DNA from: Desulforhopalus sp.
Lineage (GTDB): Bacteria; Desulfobacterota; Desulfobulbia; Desulfobulbales; Desulfocapsaceae
Length of the DNA stretch: 64,000 nt
Direction: 5' to 3'
Assembly (NCBI GenBank): GCA_030247675.1
Contig: JAOTRX010000003.1
Span: forward strand, 1-64,000
The translations under genes were made by a program, and so were the position numbers. This document shows, piece after piece, positions 28,692 to 38,645 of the stretch. Each line of letters opens with the position of its first letter. Within the stretch, counting starts at the first letter, position 1. The notes beneath the pieces were generated by a model. It had not been told where the DNA came from. It made no database searches and saw only the letters and a list, made by a program, of their open reading frames with translations.

Positions 28692-30386
28692 TCAAGCAAC
28701 TGCCAAAGTTTCGAGGTGTTTGTGTATCTTGCCTTTGGTAACCGGCTGCTCGATGGTTCCATCGAAGCCGCAGTTCTCCAGGCCATCCAGCCTTTCCCCC
28801 TCGCCCACCGCGAGAATCGTCGCACATTGCCCGGAATATTCCTCCAGCTGTCGGAGCAGTTTTGCCACCCGCAGGCCCTCCAGGTGTGGGGCTGAAACAT
28901 CGAGGACAATCAGATCAAAATGGGAAAGGGATGCCTCGTACATTGCCGATCTCTTGGTGTCGGCAAGGCTCACCTGCCAGCCGGCCTCAACGAGGGTGCT
29001 GACAAGGGTGCTTTCGTCGGCCGGGTCACCAGCGACGACCAGCGCCCGGTTGGTGAGATACTTCGCCAGGATGTCGATCAGCTGTCCTTTATCGAGGGGC
29101 TTGGCCAGATAATCGTCCATTCCGGCCTGCAGGCATTTTTCCCGGTCACCCGGCATGGCCTGGGCGGTAAGAGCGATGATATCGAGGTGGCCGCCTTTTT
29201 CCTTCTCATATCTTCTGATGGCGCGGGTGGCTTCCAGACCATCCATTCCATCCATTTGCACATCCATAAGAACTAGCTGGTATCCACCGCCGCAGGCCTC
29301 TTTCACCGCCGCTTCGCCGGTGTCAACGGCGGTGACATGGATGCCGAGCTGTTTGAGGATCGTCTCGATCAAGGTCCTGTTGATATGCTCGTCTTCGGCC
29401 AGTAAAACCTTGGCGCCCTTGAGGGCATAGGTGGAATTTTCGACAATGTTTTCCATGGCCGAGGTGGTCTTTTCCTCAAGACTGGCAATATCAGCGACCT
29501 CTTTGAAGGGCAGGATAAAAGAAAAGGTCGATCCGTCCTTGCCACTTTCAACGGTTATTTCGCCGCCCATCAATTTGACCAGCTGCGAAGATATTGTCAG
29601 ACCGAGGCCGGTAGTCCCGACCGATAAAGGCAGGGAAACAATGGGAACGGCCTTTCGCTTAAAATAATGACTGATCAGATCGAGTTTTTCCGGGGTGATA
29701 CCGCAGCCGGTGTCTTTAACGACAAAGCGCAGCTGGAGGGTGCCGGCGCTGTCATAGCCACAGTTTTCAATCTTGATAGCAACAGAGCCCCGATCGGTAT
29801 ACTTGATGCCGTTGTGCACGAGATTGGTGAGAATCTGCACCAGGCGGGCCGGATCGCCATGTACATAGGCGGGGACATCCGGGTCAATATTGCAGGTAAG
29901 GGCAATGTCTTTTTTGCGGGCGGCAAGGTTTAACAGGTAGAGATCGTGGTCAAGGCTTTCCTTGAGACAGAAATCTTCCGGTTCGATGACCAGCTCACCG
30001 GCTTCAATCCGGGAGAAATCAAGGACCTCGTTGACTACCACCAGCAGCCGGTCAACGGATGAATTGACCATTTCCAGATACAGCCGCTGGTCGGCGGAAA
30101 GCTCGGTGTCAAGAACGAGATTGGTCATGCCGATAATGCCGTTCATTGACGAACGGATCTCGTGGCTGACATTTTCCAGAAAGACACTCTTGACCCGGCT
30201 GGCAACCTCGGCCTGGATGATATCCGTTTCGCTGGAACGGTGCTCGGCCGCCTCCTGCTCGGCATGTTTGCCGTTGATGATTGCCTGCACTGCCCGTTTT
30301 TTCAGGACCTCGGTTGTCCGTATCTGCTTGGCAAGTTTTGCTTTCAATTCCTCAACTTGTTGCTGCAGCCTCTCAATCTCCGTCAC
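28692..30386 (-). CDS. Hybrid sensor histidine kinase with two receiver domains
   Basis: 564 residues, cytoplasmic, no membrane helix or sensor domain. A coiled coil (about 1-60) leads to HisKA with phospho-His in [13 protein letters not shown], a HATPase domain ([24 protein letters not shown]), a complete receiver ([16 protein letters not shown]) and a second, degenerate receiver that keeps LDVS but lacks the acidic pair and the KP lysine (EQPV). I start at the GTG at 30386, preceded by AAAGGGGGG; a GTG at 30419 would add 11 residues. The Hpt gene lies 22 bp upstream. Confidence 0.88.
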   Translation of the reverse strand: MTEIERLQQQVEELKAKLAKQIRTTEVLKKRAVQAIINGKHAEQEAAEHRSSETDIIQAEVASRVKSVFLENVSHEIRSSMNGIIGMTNLVLDTELSADQRLYLEMVNSSVDRLLVVVNEVLDFSRIEAGELVIEPEDFCLKESLDHDLYLLNLAARKKDIALTCNIDPDVPAYVHGDPARLVQILTNLVHNGIKYTDRGSVAIKIENCGYDSAGTLQLRFVVKDTGCGITPEKLDLISHYFKRKAVPIVSLPLSVGTTGLGLTISSQLVKLMGGEITVESGKDGSTFSFILPFKEVADIASLEEKTTSAMENIVENSTYALKGAKVLLAEDEHINRTLIETILKQLGIHVTAVDTGEAAVKEACGGGYQLVLMDVQMDGMDGLEATRAIRRYEKEKGGHLDIIALTAQAMPGDREKCLQAGMDDYLAKPLDKGQLIDILAKYLTNRALVVAGDPADESTLVSTLVEAGWQVSLADTKRSAMYEASLSHFDLIVLDVSAPHLEGLRVAKLLRQLEEYSGQCATILAVGEGERLDGLENCGFDGTIEQPVTKGKIHKHLETLAVA

Positions 30387-30408
30387 GTCACTGCCCCCCT
30401 TTGACCTT

Positions 30409-30816
30409 TCAGGATGCACCTTTTAGCGGGCCGGCGTCCGGTTTTCCGCAGTAGGTAAGAACTTCAACCATTCCATCACGTAAAATTTGTTCTATACGGC
30501 GATGATCCAGCGGCTCGCCGGCAAGAATTTTCTGTTCAATTGCTCTGGTGTAGTCTGCCCATTCCGATTCGCCCATATTGAGAAGTACCCCTTTCAATCC
30601 GTGATAGACGGCCTTCAAATGGTCAACCGCCATGTCTTTTGCTGCGATTCCCTCGGCAAGATTTTCCAAGCTCTGTTCCAGTGATTTCGAGGAACTGGTC
30701 AGCATAAGCTCGACCTGCGGGTCGGTGAGCAGGTACTGGTCACGAAAATGCCGGCGCAGCTTTGCCATGGTAACGGGTGGCGGGGCATGTTGCTGATCAG
30801 TAGGTTGTTGTGCCAT
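30409..30816 (-). CDS. Histidine phosphotransfer (Hpt) protein
   Basis: A 135-residue, mostly helical protein. [14 protein letters not shown] near residue 73 is the HxLKGxxxxxG core of Hpt domains, with His as phospho-acceptor. It lies between the hybrid kinase and a stand-alone receiver, all on one strand, which makes a kinase-receiver-Hpt-receiver relay likely. The rest is too short for any other domain. Confidence 0.75.
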   Translation of the reverse strand: MAQQPTDQQHAPPPVTMAKLRRHFRDQYLLTDPQVELMLTSSSKSLEQSLENLAEGIAAKDMAVDHLKAVYHGLKGVLLNMGESEWADYTRAIEQKILAGEPLDHRRIEQILRDGMVEVLTYCGKPDAGPLKGAS

Positions 30817-30851
30817 GGCTGGTCCGGAAAGAGGGCATGATAGAAAAGAAA

Positions 30852-31250
30852 TCAGGTGATCAATCCGAGGTCGCGAATATGGCTGATCAGTTTCGTTCGA
30901 TCCAGGGGCTTGGTGAGGTAGGCCTCACACTGTCCTTGGCGAAAGGCCTTCATGATGTTTTTCGAATCGTCAATGGCCGTGATCATAATAACCTTGGTGG
31001 TGTCAAGACCACGGATGCCACGTTCCGCCTCGATCTTCCGCAGTTCGAGCAAGGCCTCCTGGCCGTTCATTACCGGCATCATGATATCCAGACAGATGAG
31101 GTCGTAGGGATCGTTGCCTTCGAATGCCCGTTCGATGGCGTCGAGGGCTTCCCTGCCATTGACTGCCACGTGACATATTCCATATTCCGAAAGCAGTGTC
31201 GAGAGAAGGGATCTCGACAGAAAATCATCCTCGACGATCAATGTCTTCAT
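30852..31250 (-). CDS. Stand-alone receiver (CheY-like) response regulator
   Basis: A 132-residue single receiver: acidic pair in VEDDF, phospho-Asp in LDIMMPVMNG, Thr in MITA and Lys in LTKPLD. No output domain. ATG at 31250 has GGGGAG six bases upstream. It is the first gene of the three-gene relay and probably accepts phosphate from the Hpt protein. Confidence 0.9.
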   Translation of the reverse strand: MKTLIVEDDFLSRSLLSTLLSEYGICHVAVNGREALDAIERAFEGNDPYDLICLDIMMPVMNGQEALLELRKIEAERGIRGLDTTKVIMITAIDDSKNIMKAFRQGQCEAYLTKPLDRTKLISHIRDLGLIT

Positions 31251-31430
31251 AGTTGCTCCCCTTTGCGGCCAAGGCTCGCTGCAGTAATACCCGTGCAATC
31301 TGTAGCGTGTAGGCAAAACCCGCCCTCTTGTTTCTTGCAACAATACTATCACGAACCCGATGCCATTGGAAATACTTTGGGAGCGGGAATGCAATATGGG
31401 CAATTTTACCTGGCTGGATATTGCTCCATT

Positions 31431-33629
31431 TCATCGGTCCTTGCCACGGTTTGTCCAGACATTGTCCGGTGGGGCGGTGCTCTTTACTTGATGGCGAAAC
31501 TCCCAGCAGCTATGGATCTTCTGGTTCCGTGAAAAATCAAAGGGCAGGGATTGCCGGGAAATATCGGTTATGGCGTACCGTTCGAACAGCCCCCTGTCGA
31601 GTTGGAACCTCCGGAAGTTGGTGGAAAAAATCAACAAGCCGCCGCTTTCCAGGCGGGACATCGCCAGATCGAGCATGCGGGCATGATCTTCCTGGACGTC
31701 AAAAACCCGCCGCTCTTTCTTGGTGTTGGAAAAGGTCGGCGGATCGATGAAGATGAGGTCGTAGTTTGCCGTACAGGCCGCTAGCCACTCCAGGCCATCG
31801 GCCTTTTCAACCTTGTTGCGCACCTCGCCGAGGCCGTTTAGGGCAAGATTCATCCGTGCCCATTGCAGGTAGGTGGCGGAGAGATCGACGGTCATGGTGC
31901 TCGATGCCCCGCCGAGGGCCGCCTGCACCGTCGCCGTGCCGGTGTAGCCAAAGAGATTGAGGAAGCGTTTGCCCTTGGCGGCGGCGAAGATCTTCGCCCG
32001 AATCGGCCGGTGATCGAGGAAGAGTCCGGTGTCGAGATAGTCGGTGAAGTTGACGAGGAAAGAACATTCACCTTCTTTCACCTCGTACATCTTACGGCTG
32101 TTGCCCTTTTTTTCGTACTGGTTGCGGCCTTTCTGGCGCTCGCGGGTCTTCAGAAACACCCGGTCGGACCTGGTGCCGAGGATCTGTTTTACGGCGATGA
32201 CTGCAGTCTTGAAGCGTGTCGCCGCAAGCTGGGGATCAATGGTTTTCGGTGGCGCCCATTCCTGGATATGTACCCATTTCCCGTAGAGATCGATGCTGAG
32301 ATTGTATTCCGGCAGGTCGCGGTCATAAACCCGAAAGCAGGATACCCCCTCTTTCTCCGCCCAGCGCAGCATCTGCCTGAGATTCTTGCGCAACCTGTTG
32401 GCAAATTCATCGCCATCGCCCTCAGCAGCCGGGGGCTGGAGTTGCCAGCAAAAGGCCGGATCTTCCCCGGCAATACCGCCGATCAGCAATCGGCAGGGAA
32501 TTGAGCCATTGTACAAGCGGTGTTTAAATTCCCAGGCAAGGCCAAAACTGTCGGTGAGTTCCGGGTTGGCAATAAAGACCCCGGCCCGCCAGCCGGCAAA
32601 GCGCTGGCGAAGGATCCGCCCGTAACCCCGGTACAACTGGCTCACCAGTTCCGGCTCCGATAGCCGCTCGCCATAGGGCAGGTTGCTGAGCAGCAGGCCA
32701 TTCTCCTCCTCCGCTCGCGGAAGGCCGGCCATCTCGCCATGTTTTATGGTGATATATCTTTCAAGGCCTGCCCGTTCGACATTTCTCTGCGCTGCCCGGA
32801 CCACCGCGGGATCACAGTCATAACCAGCCATGGCCGGCCATTCTTTGTCTTCGCCTGCCGCCTCCCGGGCAAGGGCCTCGTCGACCAGCGCGGTCCACAG
32901 CCTCTCGTCATGGCGTAGCCAGCCCTTAAAGCCATAATATCCTCGCGACAGACCCGGTGCCGAGTCGCCAAACATCAGGGCTGCTTCAATGAGCAGGGTG
33001 CCTGCCCCGCACATCGGATCGATGAGGGTCTTGGGATTCTCCATCCAGCCGCTGAGGGCGACAATAGCCGCTCCCAGGGTCTCCTTCAGGGGGGCCTTGC
33101 CCGAGGTATCGCGATAGCCGCGGCGGTGCAGGCTCTCTCCGGACAGATCAAGGGAGACCGTGGCAAGATTATTGTCTATATGCAGATGGATCTGCACCCC
33201 GGGGCGGTCGGTTTTCACCGAGGGCCGAACGCCGGTTTTGTCGCGAAAATGATCAACGAGGCCGTCTTTTAACTTGAGTGCGGCAAACCGGCTGTGGGTT
33301 ATGGCCGATTGCCCGGACAGGGTGCAACTTATGGCAAAGGTGGTATTCTCGGTAAGATGGTCTCCCCAAGTGGCAGCCAATGCGGCCTTATAGAGTGATT
33401 CTTCATCGCTGACCGGAAATTGCCACAGCTGGAGGAAGACCCTGGAGGCAAAGCGCGACCACAGACAACAGCGATACGCCGATTCGAGGCCTCCCCGCCA
33501 GCGCACCACCCCGACGTCGCTGGTCACATCCTGGCCACCGAAGGCGCGGGCCTCTTCACCAACGAGCTGTTCCAGTCCTGCCGCACAGCCGGCGACGATT
33601 TGGTATTTTGCAGGTGTTTCTGTCTTCAA
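31431..33629 (-). CDS. rlmL: 23S rRNA methyltransferase RlmKL (bifunctional)
   Basis: About 732 residues, close to E. coli RlmKL (702), which makes m2G2445 and m7G2069. An N-terminal THUMP domain (about 40-140) is followed by a methyltransferase with DPMCGAGTLLIEAAL and NLPYGERL (m2G part), and a C-terminal RlmK-type methyltransferase with NLFGYTGTATVQAALGG and IDPPTFSNTKKERR. I start at the TTG at 33629 with AAGAGAG upstream; a longer TTG-initiated frame to 33719 lacks a ribosome site. The start is the main doubt. Confidence 0.9.
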   Translation of the reverse strand: MKTETPAKYQIVAGCAAGLEQLVGEEARAFGGQDVTSDVGVVRWRGGLESAYRCCLWSRFASRVFLQLWQFPVSDEESLYKAALAATWGDHLTENTTFAISCTLSGQSAITHSRFAALKLKDGLVDHFRDKTGVRPSVKTDRPGVQIHLHIDNNLATVSLDLSGESLHRRGYRDTSGKAPLKETLGAAIVALSGWMENPKTLIDPMCGAGTLLIEAALMFGDSAPGLSRGYYGFKGWLRHDERLWTALVDEALAREAAGEDKEWPAMAGYDCDPAVVRAAQRNVERAGLERYITIKHGEMAGLPRAEEENGLLLSNLPYGERLSEPELVSQLYRGYGRILRQRFAGWRAGVFIANPELTDSFGLAWEFKHRLYNGSIPCRLLIGGIAGEDPAFCWQLQPPAAEGDGDEFANRLRKNLRQMLRWAEKEGVSCFRVYDRDLPEYNLSIDLYGKWVHIQEWAPPKTIDPQLAATRFKTAVIAVKQILGTRSDRVFLKTRERQKGRNQYEKKGNSRKMYEVKEGECSFLVNFTDYLDTGLFLDHRPIRAKIFAAAKGKRFLNLFGYTGTATVQAALGGASSTMTVDLSATYLQWARMNLALNGLGEVRNKVEKADGLEWLAACTANYDLIFIDPPTFSNTKKERRVFDVQEDHARMLDLAMSRLESGGLLIFSTNFRRFQLDRGLFERYAITDISRQSLPFDFSRNQKIHSCWEFRHQVKSTAPPDNVWTNRGKDR

Positions 33630-33744
33630 AACGTGCTCTCTTTTAACATCATTTTTACCTGATAGATGGCTTTTCTTCGAACTCGTCGCCTGTGATGCCG
33701 CCCAGGTTGTGAAATTCAAATCTCTTTCGTTTGTTGTCGTTTAA

Positions 33745-33847
33745 GCTGAGTTGAGCAATTTGTTCGCTCAAACGAAACGTATGCCCTTGCGGTATAGAGC
33801 TGAGTTGAGCAGTCATTCTACTCAAATGAAACATATGCCTTTGCGGC
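33745..33847 (+). repeat. Dispersed palindromic repeat, tandem pair
   Basis: Two copies start at GCTGAGTTGAGCA, 33745 and 33799, exactly 54 bp apart. Both have a TTGAGCA arm and a second arm related to TGCTCAA, then GAAAC and CCTTGCGG. The pair lies between the GAF-HD-GYP gene end and rlmL. Confidence 0.75.
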
Positions 33848-33880
33848 AAAATGAGAATTCCGCCGACAGTTGTCGAGGTC

Positions 33881-35047
33881 TTAAAAAAAGGAAGCCTGGT
33901 TGAAATTGGCGGTAAAGCGGATCTGCTCCCGGTGATTTTCAAGGCTTTTCCTGGCCGAATCGCTCAGTCCGAGAACTTCCGGGCGCCTGATGAGACCAGA
34001 AAAAAGGGCCTTGATTATCTGAGGGTCGAAGTGGCGGCCGCCTTCGCGTGATAGATTGTGGGCGGCATCCTCAAGAGACATTCCGGCGAGATTTCGTCTG
34101 CCGGCCAGCATTGTCTCAAAGGCATCACAGACTGTCAAGATCCGGGCTCCAAAAGGAATGTCTCGACCTCTCAGCCCATCCGGATAGCCGCTCCCGTCAT
34201 AACGCTCATGGTGATGGAGAATGAGAGGTTCCACCTCATTGAGAAAGTTGAGCGGTCTGGTGATCTTTGCACCGATCTCAGGATGTCTGCGCACTATGTC
34301 CATCTCTTTATTCGAAAGAATGCCCAGGCGTTGGAGGATAGTGTCCTCCATGCCGATTTTGCCGATATCATGAAGCAGGCCACCACGATAGATGGTTTCA
34401 ACCTCGTTGTCATTGAGTCCCATCTCCTCTGCAACCAGTCTGGCAAGACTGGCCACCCGTACCGAATGGCCGTGGGTTTGTTCATCTTTTGCTTCAAGAG
34501 CCAAGACGAGACCTTCCACCATTTTGCCCATGCTGTCTATCATCTTCGCATCGAAGCTGATAGCCTTTTGCAGAGCAATTGCGCCCTGTTCGCCAAGTGC
34601 GGAAACCAACTCAAGTTCGTCTTCGCTCAGTTCTCGGCGGTCATGGAAATAAACCGCGAGAATACCCTGCAGTGAACCGGCGATATCGAAGAAAATTCCG
34701 GAGATGGACCCCACACGACGTTTTCCCAGCCGTTCCCGATCGGGGATACGGGGGTCATATCTGGCGTCTTCAATAAAGCATAACGGACCTTGGCTCTTGT
34801 CAAAGAGGCCAGTCAAGGTTTCAAAGTCCATCTCGTCGAGACTTCGATAGGGGAAACCATGGGAATATCTGGTGACGATAGCCTTTTTATTATAATCGAC
34901 AATCCAGTAGATGCAGCCTTTGGCCAGCAATATCTCCTTAATATGTGTGACAATACTATGAAGAATTTCCGGACTTCTCTCCCCAGAGTGAATGGCCTTG
35001 CTGACCTGGGCGAATATTTTAAAATATCTGTCTTGTCCGTTGCTCAT
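33881..35047 (-). CDS. GAF-HD-GYP cyclic-di-GMP phosphodiesterase
   Basis: 388 residues. A GAF domain (about 20-165) is joined to an HD-GYP domain with HSVRVASLA, LLHDIGKIG and HHERYDGSGYPDGL, which carry the metal ligands and the GYP signature. No receiver or membrane segment. The GAF ligand cannot be told. Together with the gene at 5053-6165 this is the second HD-GYP protein of the window. It appears monocistronic. Confidence 0.9.
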   Translation of the reverse strand: MSNGQDRYFKIFAQVSKAIHSGERSPEILHSIVTHIKEILLAKGCIYWIVDYNKKAIVTRYSHGFPYRSLDEMDFETLTGLFDKSQGPLCFIEDARYDPRIPDRERLGKRRVGSISGIFFDIAGSLQGILAVYFHDRRELSEDELELVSALGEQGAIALQKAISFDAKMIDSMGKMVEGLVLALEAKDEQTHGHSVRVASLARLVAEEMGLNDNEVETIYRGGLLHDIGKIGMEDTILQRLGILSNKEMDIVRRHPEIGAKITRPLNFLNEVEPLILHHHERYDGSGYPDGLRGRDIPFGARILTVCDAFETMLAGRRNLAGMSLEDAAHNLSREGGRHFDPQIIKALFSGLIRRPEVLGLSDSARKSLENHREQIRFTANFNQASFF

Positions 35048-35268
35048 GACATCCTCATGCCCGCGCTATGCGCCATTGGGTATGGTTCCTGTATCTTAGG
35101 AATACTACTTGAGAATAGCACATTTGCCGCCGGGGGGCCACCTGTTCGTACTGTTTGCATGTATTCTGCGGCTGGCCGGGTAGGGAATGCCGGTATTCAA
35201 AGCGGATGACCTTAGCTTGTGCCTGTCAAGCCATGTTCCTGAAACCTTCTGTTGCCCCCCCCATTATC

Positions 35269-37608
35269 TTATTCGTAGTCCCGCTGGTCTCCAATCCTGA
35301 TGATGATTTCCTTTTGCATGCTGTCGATTCGCGCGAAGATTTCCTTGAGCATAGTCTGTTCGATCCGCGTCAGTTTTTTGGGGTTAATGTGGTTGTCGGG
35401 GGCCGATTTCTCCGTCATCAAGGCATTGAGCTGCCTGGCGAAACGCAGCTGCATCAAGAAGCTGTAGGCCTGTTCCATTTCATGATAGGTTTCGTCGGAA
35501 AGAAATTTCCGTGCAAACAAGCGCTGGAGCCGCTCATGGGTGTTGGTCTCCGCCAAGTCATATTTAAGGGCATAGACCCTCGCGAAATCAACAATCGGCA
35601 CCATGACTTTTTTGATATCGAAGGTGTCTCTGTGTTGCCCCTTTGACTCAACCAGAAAATTTCGAAAGAAACCCAGGGGCGGCTTGAAATGTTGTGCATT
35701 AACAGCCAAATGGCTGAGAAACAGCGGCCATTCAACGAGCGTTTCCATGAGATACCTGCGCAACTCGGTAACGAGAGGGGCATGTCCGTGCGCGCAGCGA
35801 AAATCAAAAAATATTGTGGAATTGAGGAGATCCTCCGGAGATGCGAAGCGTATCCAGGAACGAAAGTGGTCCTTCCATACCGAGAGAGGCTGGCACCATT
35901 TGGGATTTTGGGCCATGATATCGCCTTTACAGAAACTATAGCCGACTTCATCAAGCGCGCTGCATATGGTTTTTCCCAGGGCGAGAAAATAGGCGTGAAT
36001 CGATGCCGCCTCCGTTTCCGGGACATCTTCGTAGATAATTGCATTATCCTGATCGGTTTTCAGGGTCTGTTCTTTTCGCCCTTCACTGCCCATAACCATA
36101 AAAGCAAAAGGACAAGGCGGTGGGCCATGTTCTTTGAGGGCCAGGGCAATGATCTTTTGCAGGATGGCATCGGATATGGTGGTGATCAATCGGTTGAGGT
36201 TTTTGGCCTTGGCCCCGCCGGCGATGAGTGTCTGAATTACTGCGGGAAGTTGGAGGTAGTGTTGGTGCAACTCCTGTATCGACCCGGCGGTCGCAATTTC
36301 ACCAATAAGAAACAGCGGTGATTGCCCCTGGGCGGAGAGGAGGTCCTTGCTGGTAATAATGCCGATCACCGTGTCGTCAGAGTTGGCGATTCCCAGGTAT
36401 TTGATATTTTCCTGCATCATAGTGAGCAGGGCCTCAAATACCAGGGCCTCCGACGAGATGGTTCGCAGCGGAGAAGACATGATCTTTTCCAATGGCGTAT
36501 CAATGCCAAGTCCTTTGGCAACCACTTTTTTCCGCAGGTCATTGTCGGTGACGATACCGACGAAACGCTCCTCGGGTGAGCGCACGAGTATGCTGCTGCA
36601 ATCGTGGGCAGTCATCAATTGCGCCGCCGATTGAATGGTTGTCGTTGTCCTGCAGGAGATTATCTGCTTTTGAGGGAGGTAGCTGATCGGTTGATTAAGA
36701 AATTGCAGCGTTTCCTCGCCCGGCTGGATGACTTTGGCGACAATTGCGGCATAGGATCGGTCAAGCATCCGTTTGCCGAAAGTATCGGTGAAGAATTCGA
36801 GAAACTGGGCGTTTCTCTTGCAAGTGTCGAGGAAGCTGGCTTTGGGCCAGACATAAAAAATGGTGTCTTCACAGGTTCGAAGAGAACGGATAGAGATGGA
36901 GTGATTGATCAGCATTGATATGCCGCCAAAGACATCGCCCTCGCTCATCATCGCCCCGTTGATTTTGTGATCGGCTTCTTCGAAGAACCGCTCAGCTGAT
37001 CCCTGGTGAATAATATACAGAGCTTCAATCTTTGACAGTCCCTGGGCAAAGACCTTTGTATTGCCGGGCTGCGAAACCACAGTCAATTCCGAGGCTATTT
37101 TTTCTATTTCCGCCTCTGCCAGGAAAGAAAACGGAGCGATGCCGGACAGGAAATGGATGGCGCGATTGGACAAGAAATTGCCGGTATGGGATCTGTCAAC
37201 CAACAACCGATCGAAGGCCTCAATAAAATAAAATTTAAAATCCGGGTAGGTAGCACAAAGATCGGTAAAGACGTCCTTGGCAATGGTAGAGCATTTTGAA
37301 TCAACAACCGCTTTGGCGGTTGTTATGCTGATACCTGCATTCATGAGAAGTGTCACGCCGCCGAAAATCTCACCCTCGTGCAGTCTGGTGCATAGGCTGT
37401 TTTGTCCCGGTTGTTCAGAAAAGAGTTCAATCGCCCCTTCTTCGAGGATAAAGATGTCATCTAAAACCGATTGACCCCGGACAAAAAGGATCTCGTTTTT
37501 ACCAAATGTTCGTTTTCCGGAGGTCTTTGCCACACGCACTTGCTCTTCTTCCGGAAGGACTGAAAAGGCCGGAATGCGCGCGAAGAGATCAAAGAAATGG
37601 TCATCCAT
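35269..37608 (-). CDS. CNB-CNB-CBS-DUF294 nucleotidyltransferase-like protein
   Basis: 779 residues. Two cNMP-binding-like beta-barrel domains (about 10-130 and 160-280) are followed by a CBS pair (about 315-435), then a DUF294 nucleotidyltransferase-like domain with MGSEGRKEQTLKTDQDNA and a helical DUF294 C-domain. Proteins of this type commonly sit next to VC_2705-type Na+/solute symporters, as here (38642-40276), and probably regulate them by sensing nucleotides. ATG at 37608 is preferred over a GTG 42 bases earlier. The nucleotide ligand is unknown. Confidence 0.85.
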   Translation of the reverse strand: MDDHFFDLFARIPAFSVLPEEEQVRVAKTSGKRTFGKNEILFVRGQSVLDDIFILEEGAIELFSEQPGQNSLCTRLHEGEIFGGVTLLMNAGISITTAKAVVDSKCSTIAKDVFTDLCATYPDFKFYFIEAFDRLLVDRSHTGNFLSNRAIHFLSGIAPFSFLAEAEIEKIASELTVVSQPGNTKVFAQGLSKIEALYIIHQGSAERFFEEADHKINGAMMSEGDVFGGISMLINHSISIRSLRTCEDTIFYVWPKASFLDTCKRNAQFLEFFTDTFGKRMLDRSYAAIVAKVIQPGEETLQFLNQPISYLPQKQIISCRTTTTIQSAAQLMTAHDCSSILVRSPEERFVGIVTDNDLRKKVVAKGLGIDTPLEKIMSSPLRTISSEALVFEALLTMMQENIKYLGIANSDDTVIGIITSKDLLSAQGQSPLFLIGEIATAGSIQELHQHYLQLPAVIQTLIAGGAKAKNLNRLITTISDAILQKIIALALKEHGPPPCPFAFMVMGSEGRKEQTLKTDQDNAIIYEDVPETEAASIHAYFLALGKTICSALDEVGYSFCKGDIMAQNPKWCQPLSVWKDHFRSWIRFASPEDLLNSTIFFDFRCAHGHAPLVTELRRYLMETLVEWPLFLSHLAVNAQHFKPPLGFFRNFLVESKGQHRDTFDIKKVMVPIVDFARVYALKYDLAETNTHERLQRLFARKFLSDETYHEMEQAYSFLMQLRFARQLNALMTEKSAPDNHINPKKLTRIEQTMLKEIFARIDSMQKEIIIRIGDQRDYE

Positions 37609-37878
37609 GGTGATACCCAGAGAAATGAACGGGCAGGGAAAAGAATTCACTGTCAGAGCGAAACAGTCATCTACCGGTAGAAAAGTTTACCATATTTTTT
37701 GGGATGTCTGAATTGCATCCTTTGCAGTCAGGATAATATCTCGTGTCGATTTGGCCATGCTTTGGGAAAATTTTCAGTTATCGCCAAGGGATTGCCCAGG
37801 AAGGCATGTCTAACGATTCATGGTGCAAACCCATGGCAATGCTGGAGTCCTCAACCGCTTTGAGGTGTGAGATTGCTC

Positions 37879-38439
37879 CTACCCCACCCACAAGTACATG
37901 AAACTGCTTATATAGACGATAATTACCACAAGGACCAAGAGCATCCGGAAAGTAGACAGTCCTGATGCCGATTTCAAGGCATGAAAAACAATGGTCAAGG
38001 CAAGGGCTGAGGCGGCGCAGAGGATGGGGAGAAACAGCTCTCCGGTAATTTTTACCTGGAATGCTGCAAGGGCTGGGGCGAGAGGCCAGAATGAAATCCA
38101 GGCCATGCCGAGAGCCAGATAGATTGGGAGAAACAGGGTGGAGCCACCGAAGCCTCGGCAAAAAACCCAGGCGAACAGGGCCATTCCTCCATGGACGAGA
38201 AAGGACACGGAAATTCCCATTAACACCAGGGTAATCCGGATATGCAGGGATAGAGGGTCACCGTCATCGGCTCCGGCGATGTAGCGGGTGAAATACATGG
38301 CACTGAAGCCATAGATGGCACCAAACAGCGCCACATTAATGGCCGTGTAGACAAGGGAGAGCTTGTTGCGGACGATAACTTCGCGATACACTCCCTCTTC
38401 AAAGCGCAGGATGCGGAGCATATGTTGAAAGTATTCCAT
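37879..38439 (-). CDS. Integral membrane protein, YIP1-like
   Basis: 186 residues with about five hydrophobic helices and short loops. The layout resembles YIP1-domain proteins, but I see no diagnostic motif. It lies between the symporter operon terminator and the DUF294 gene, and may be cotranscribed with the latter. Function unknown. Confidence 0.6.
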   Translation of the reverse strand: MEYFQHMLRILRFEEGVYREVIVRNKLSLVYTAINVALFGAIYGFSAMYFTRYIAGADDGDPLSLHIRITLVLMGISVSFLVHGGMALFAWVFCRGFGGSTLFLPIYLALGMAWISFWPLAPALAAFQVKITGELFLPILCAASALALTIVFHALKSASGLSTFRMLLVLVVIIVYISSFMYLWVG

Positions 38440-38532
38440 AGATTACCTCCGGATGATTGAAGCAGGAGCGGACTCTGTCGACAGTCAGGTTATTGGGGGA
38501 GCAAAAGGTACCAAACATAAACAATTTCCAAA

Positions 38533-38564
38533 AAAAAGGGGAGGTGGAATTTTCCATCTCCCCT
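38533..38564 (-). terminator. Intrinsic terminator of the symporter operon
   Basis: AAAGGGGAG and CTCCCCTTT flank a second pairing (TGGAA/TTCCA). On the minus strand, downstream of the symporter stop, the hairpin is followed by an eight-T run. Confidence 0.85.
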
Positions 38565-38590
38565 TTGCTGACCACTAAGCCTTTACCCGC

Positions 38591-38645
38591 TTATACCAAA
38601 AGGCATATGTTTCGTTTGAGCAGACAAGTTGCTAAACGCATTTAA
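38591..38645 (-). repeat. Dispersed palindromic repeat, single copy
   Basis: TTATACC, AAAGGCATATG, TTTCGTTTGAGCAGACAAG and a decayed second arm TTGCTAAACG. It touches the symporter stop codon, between gene and terminator. Confidence 0.7.
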
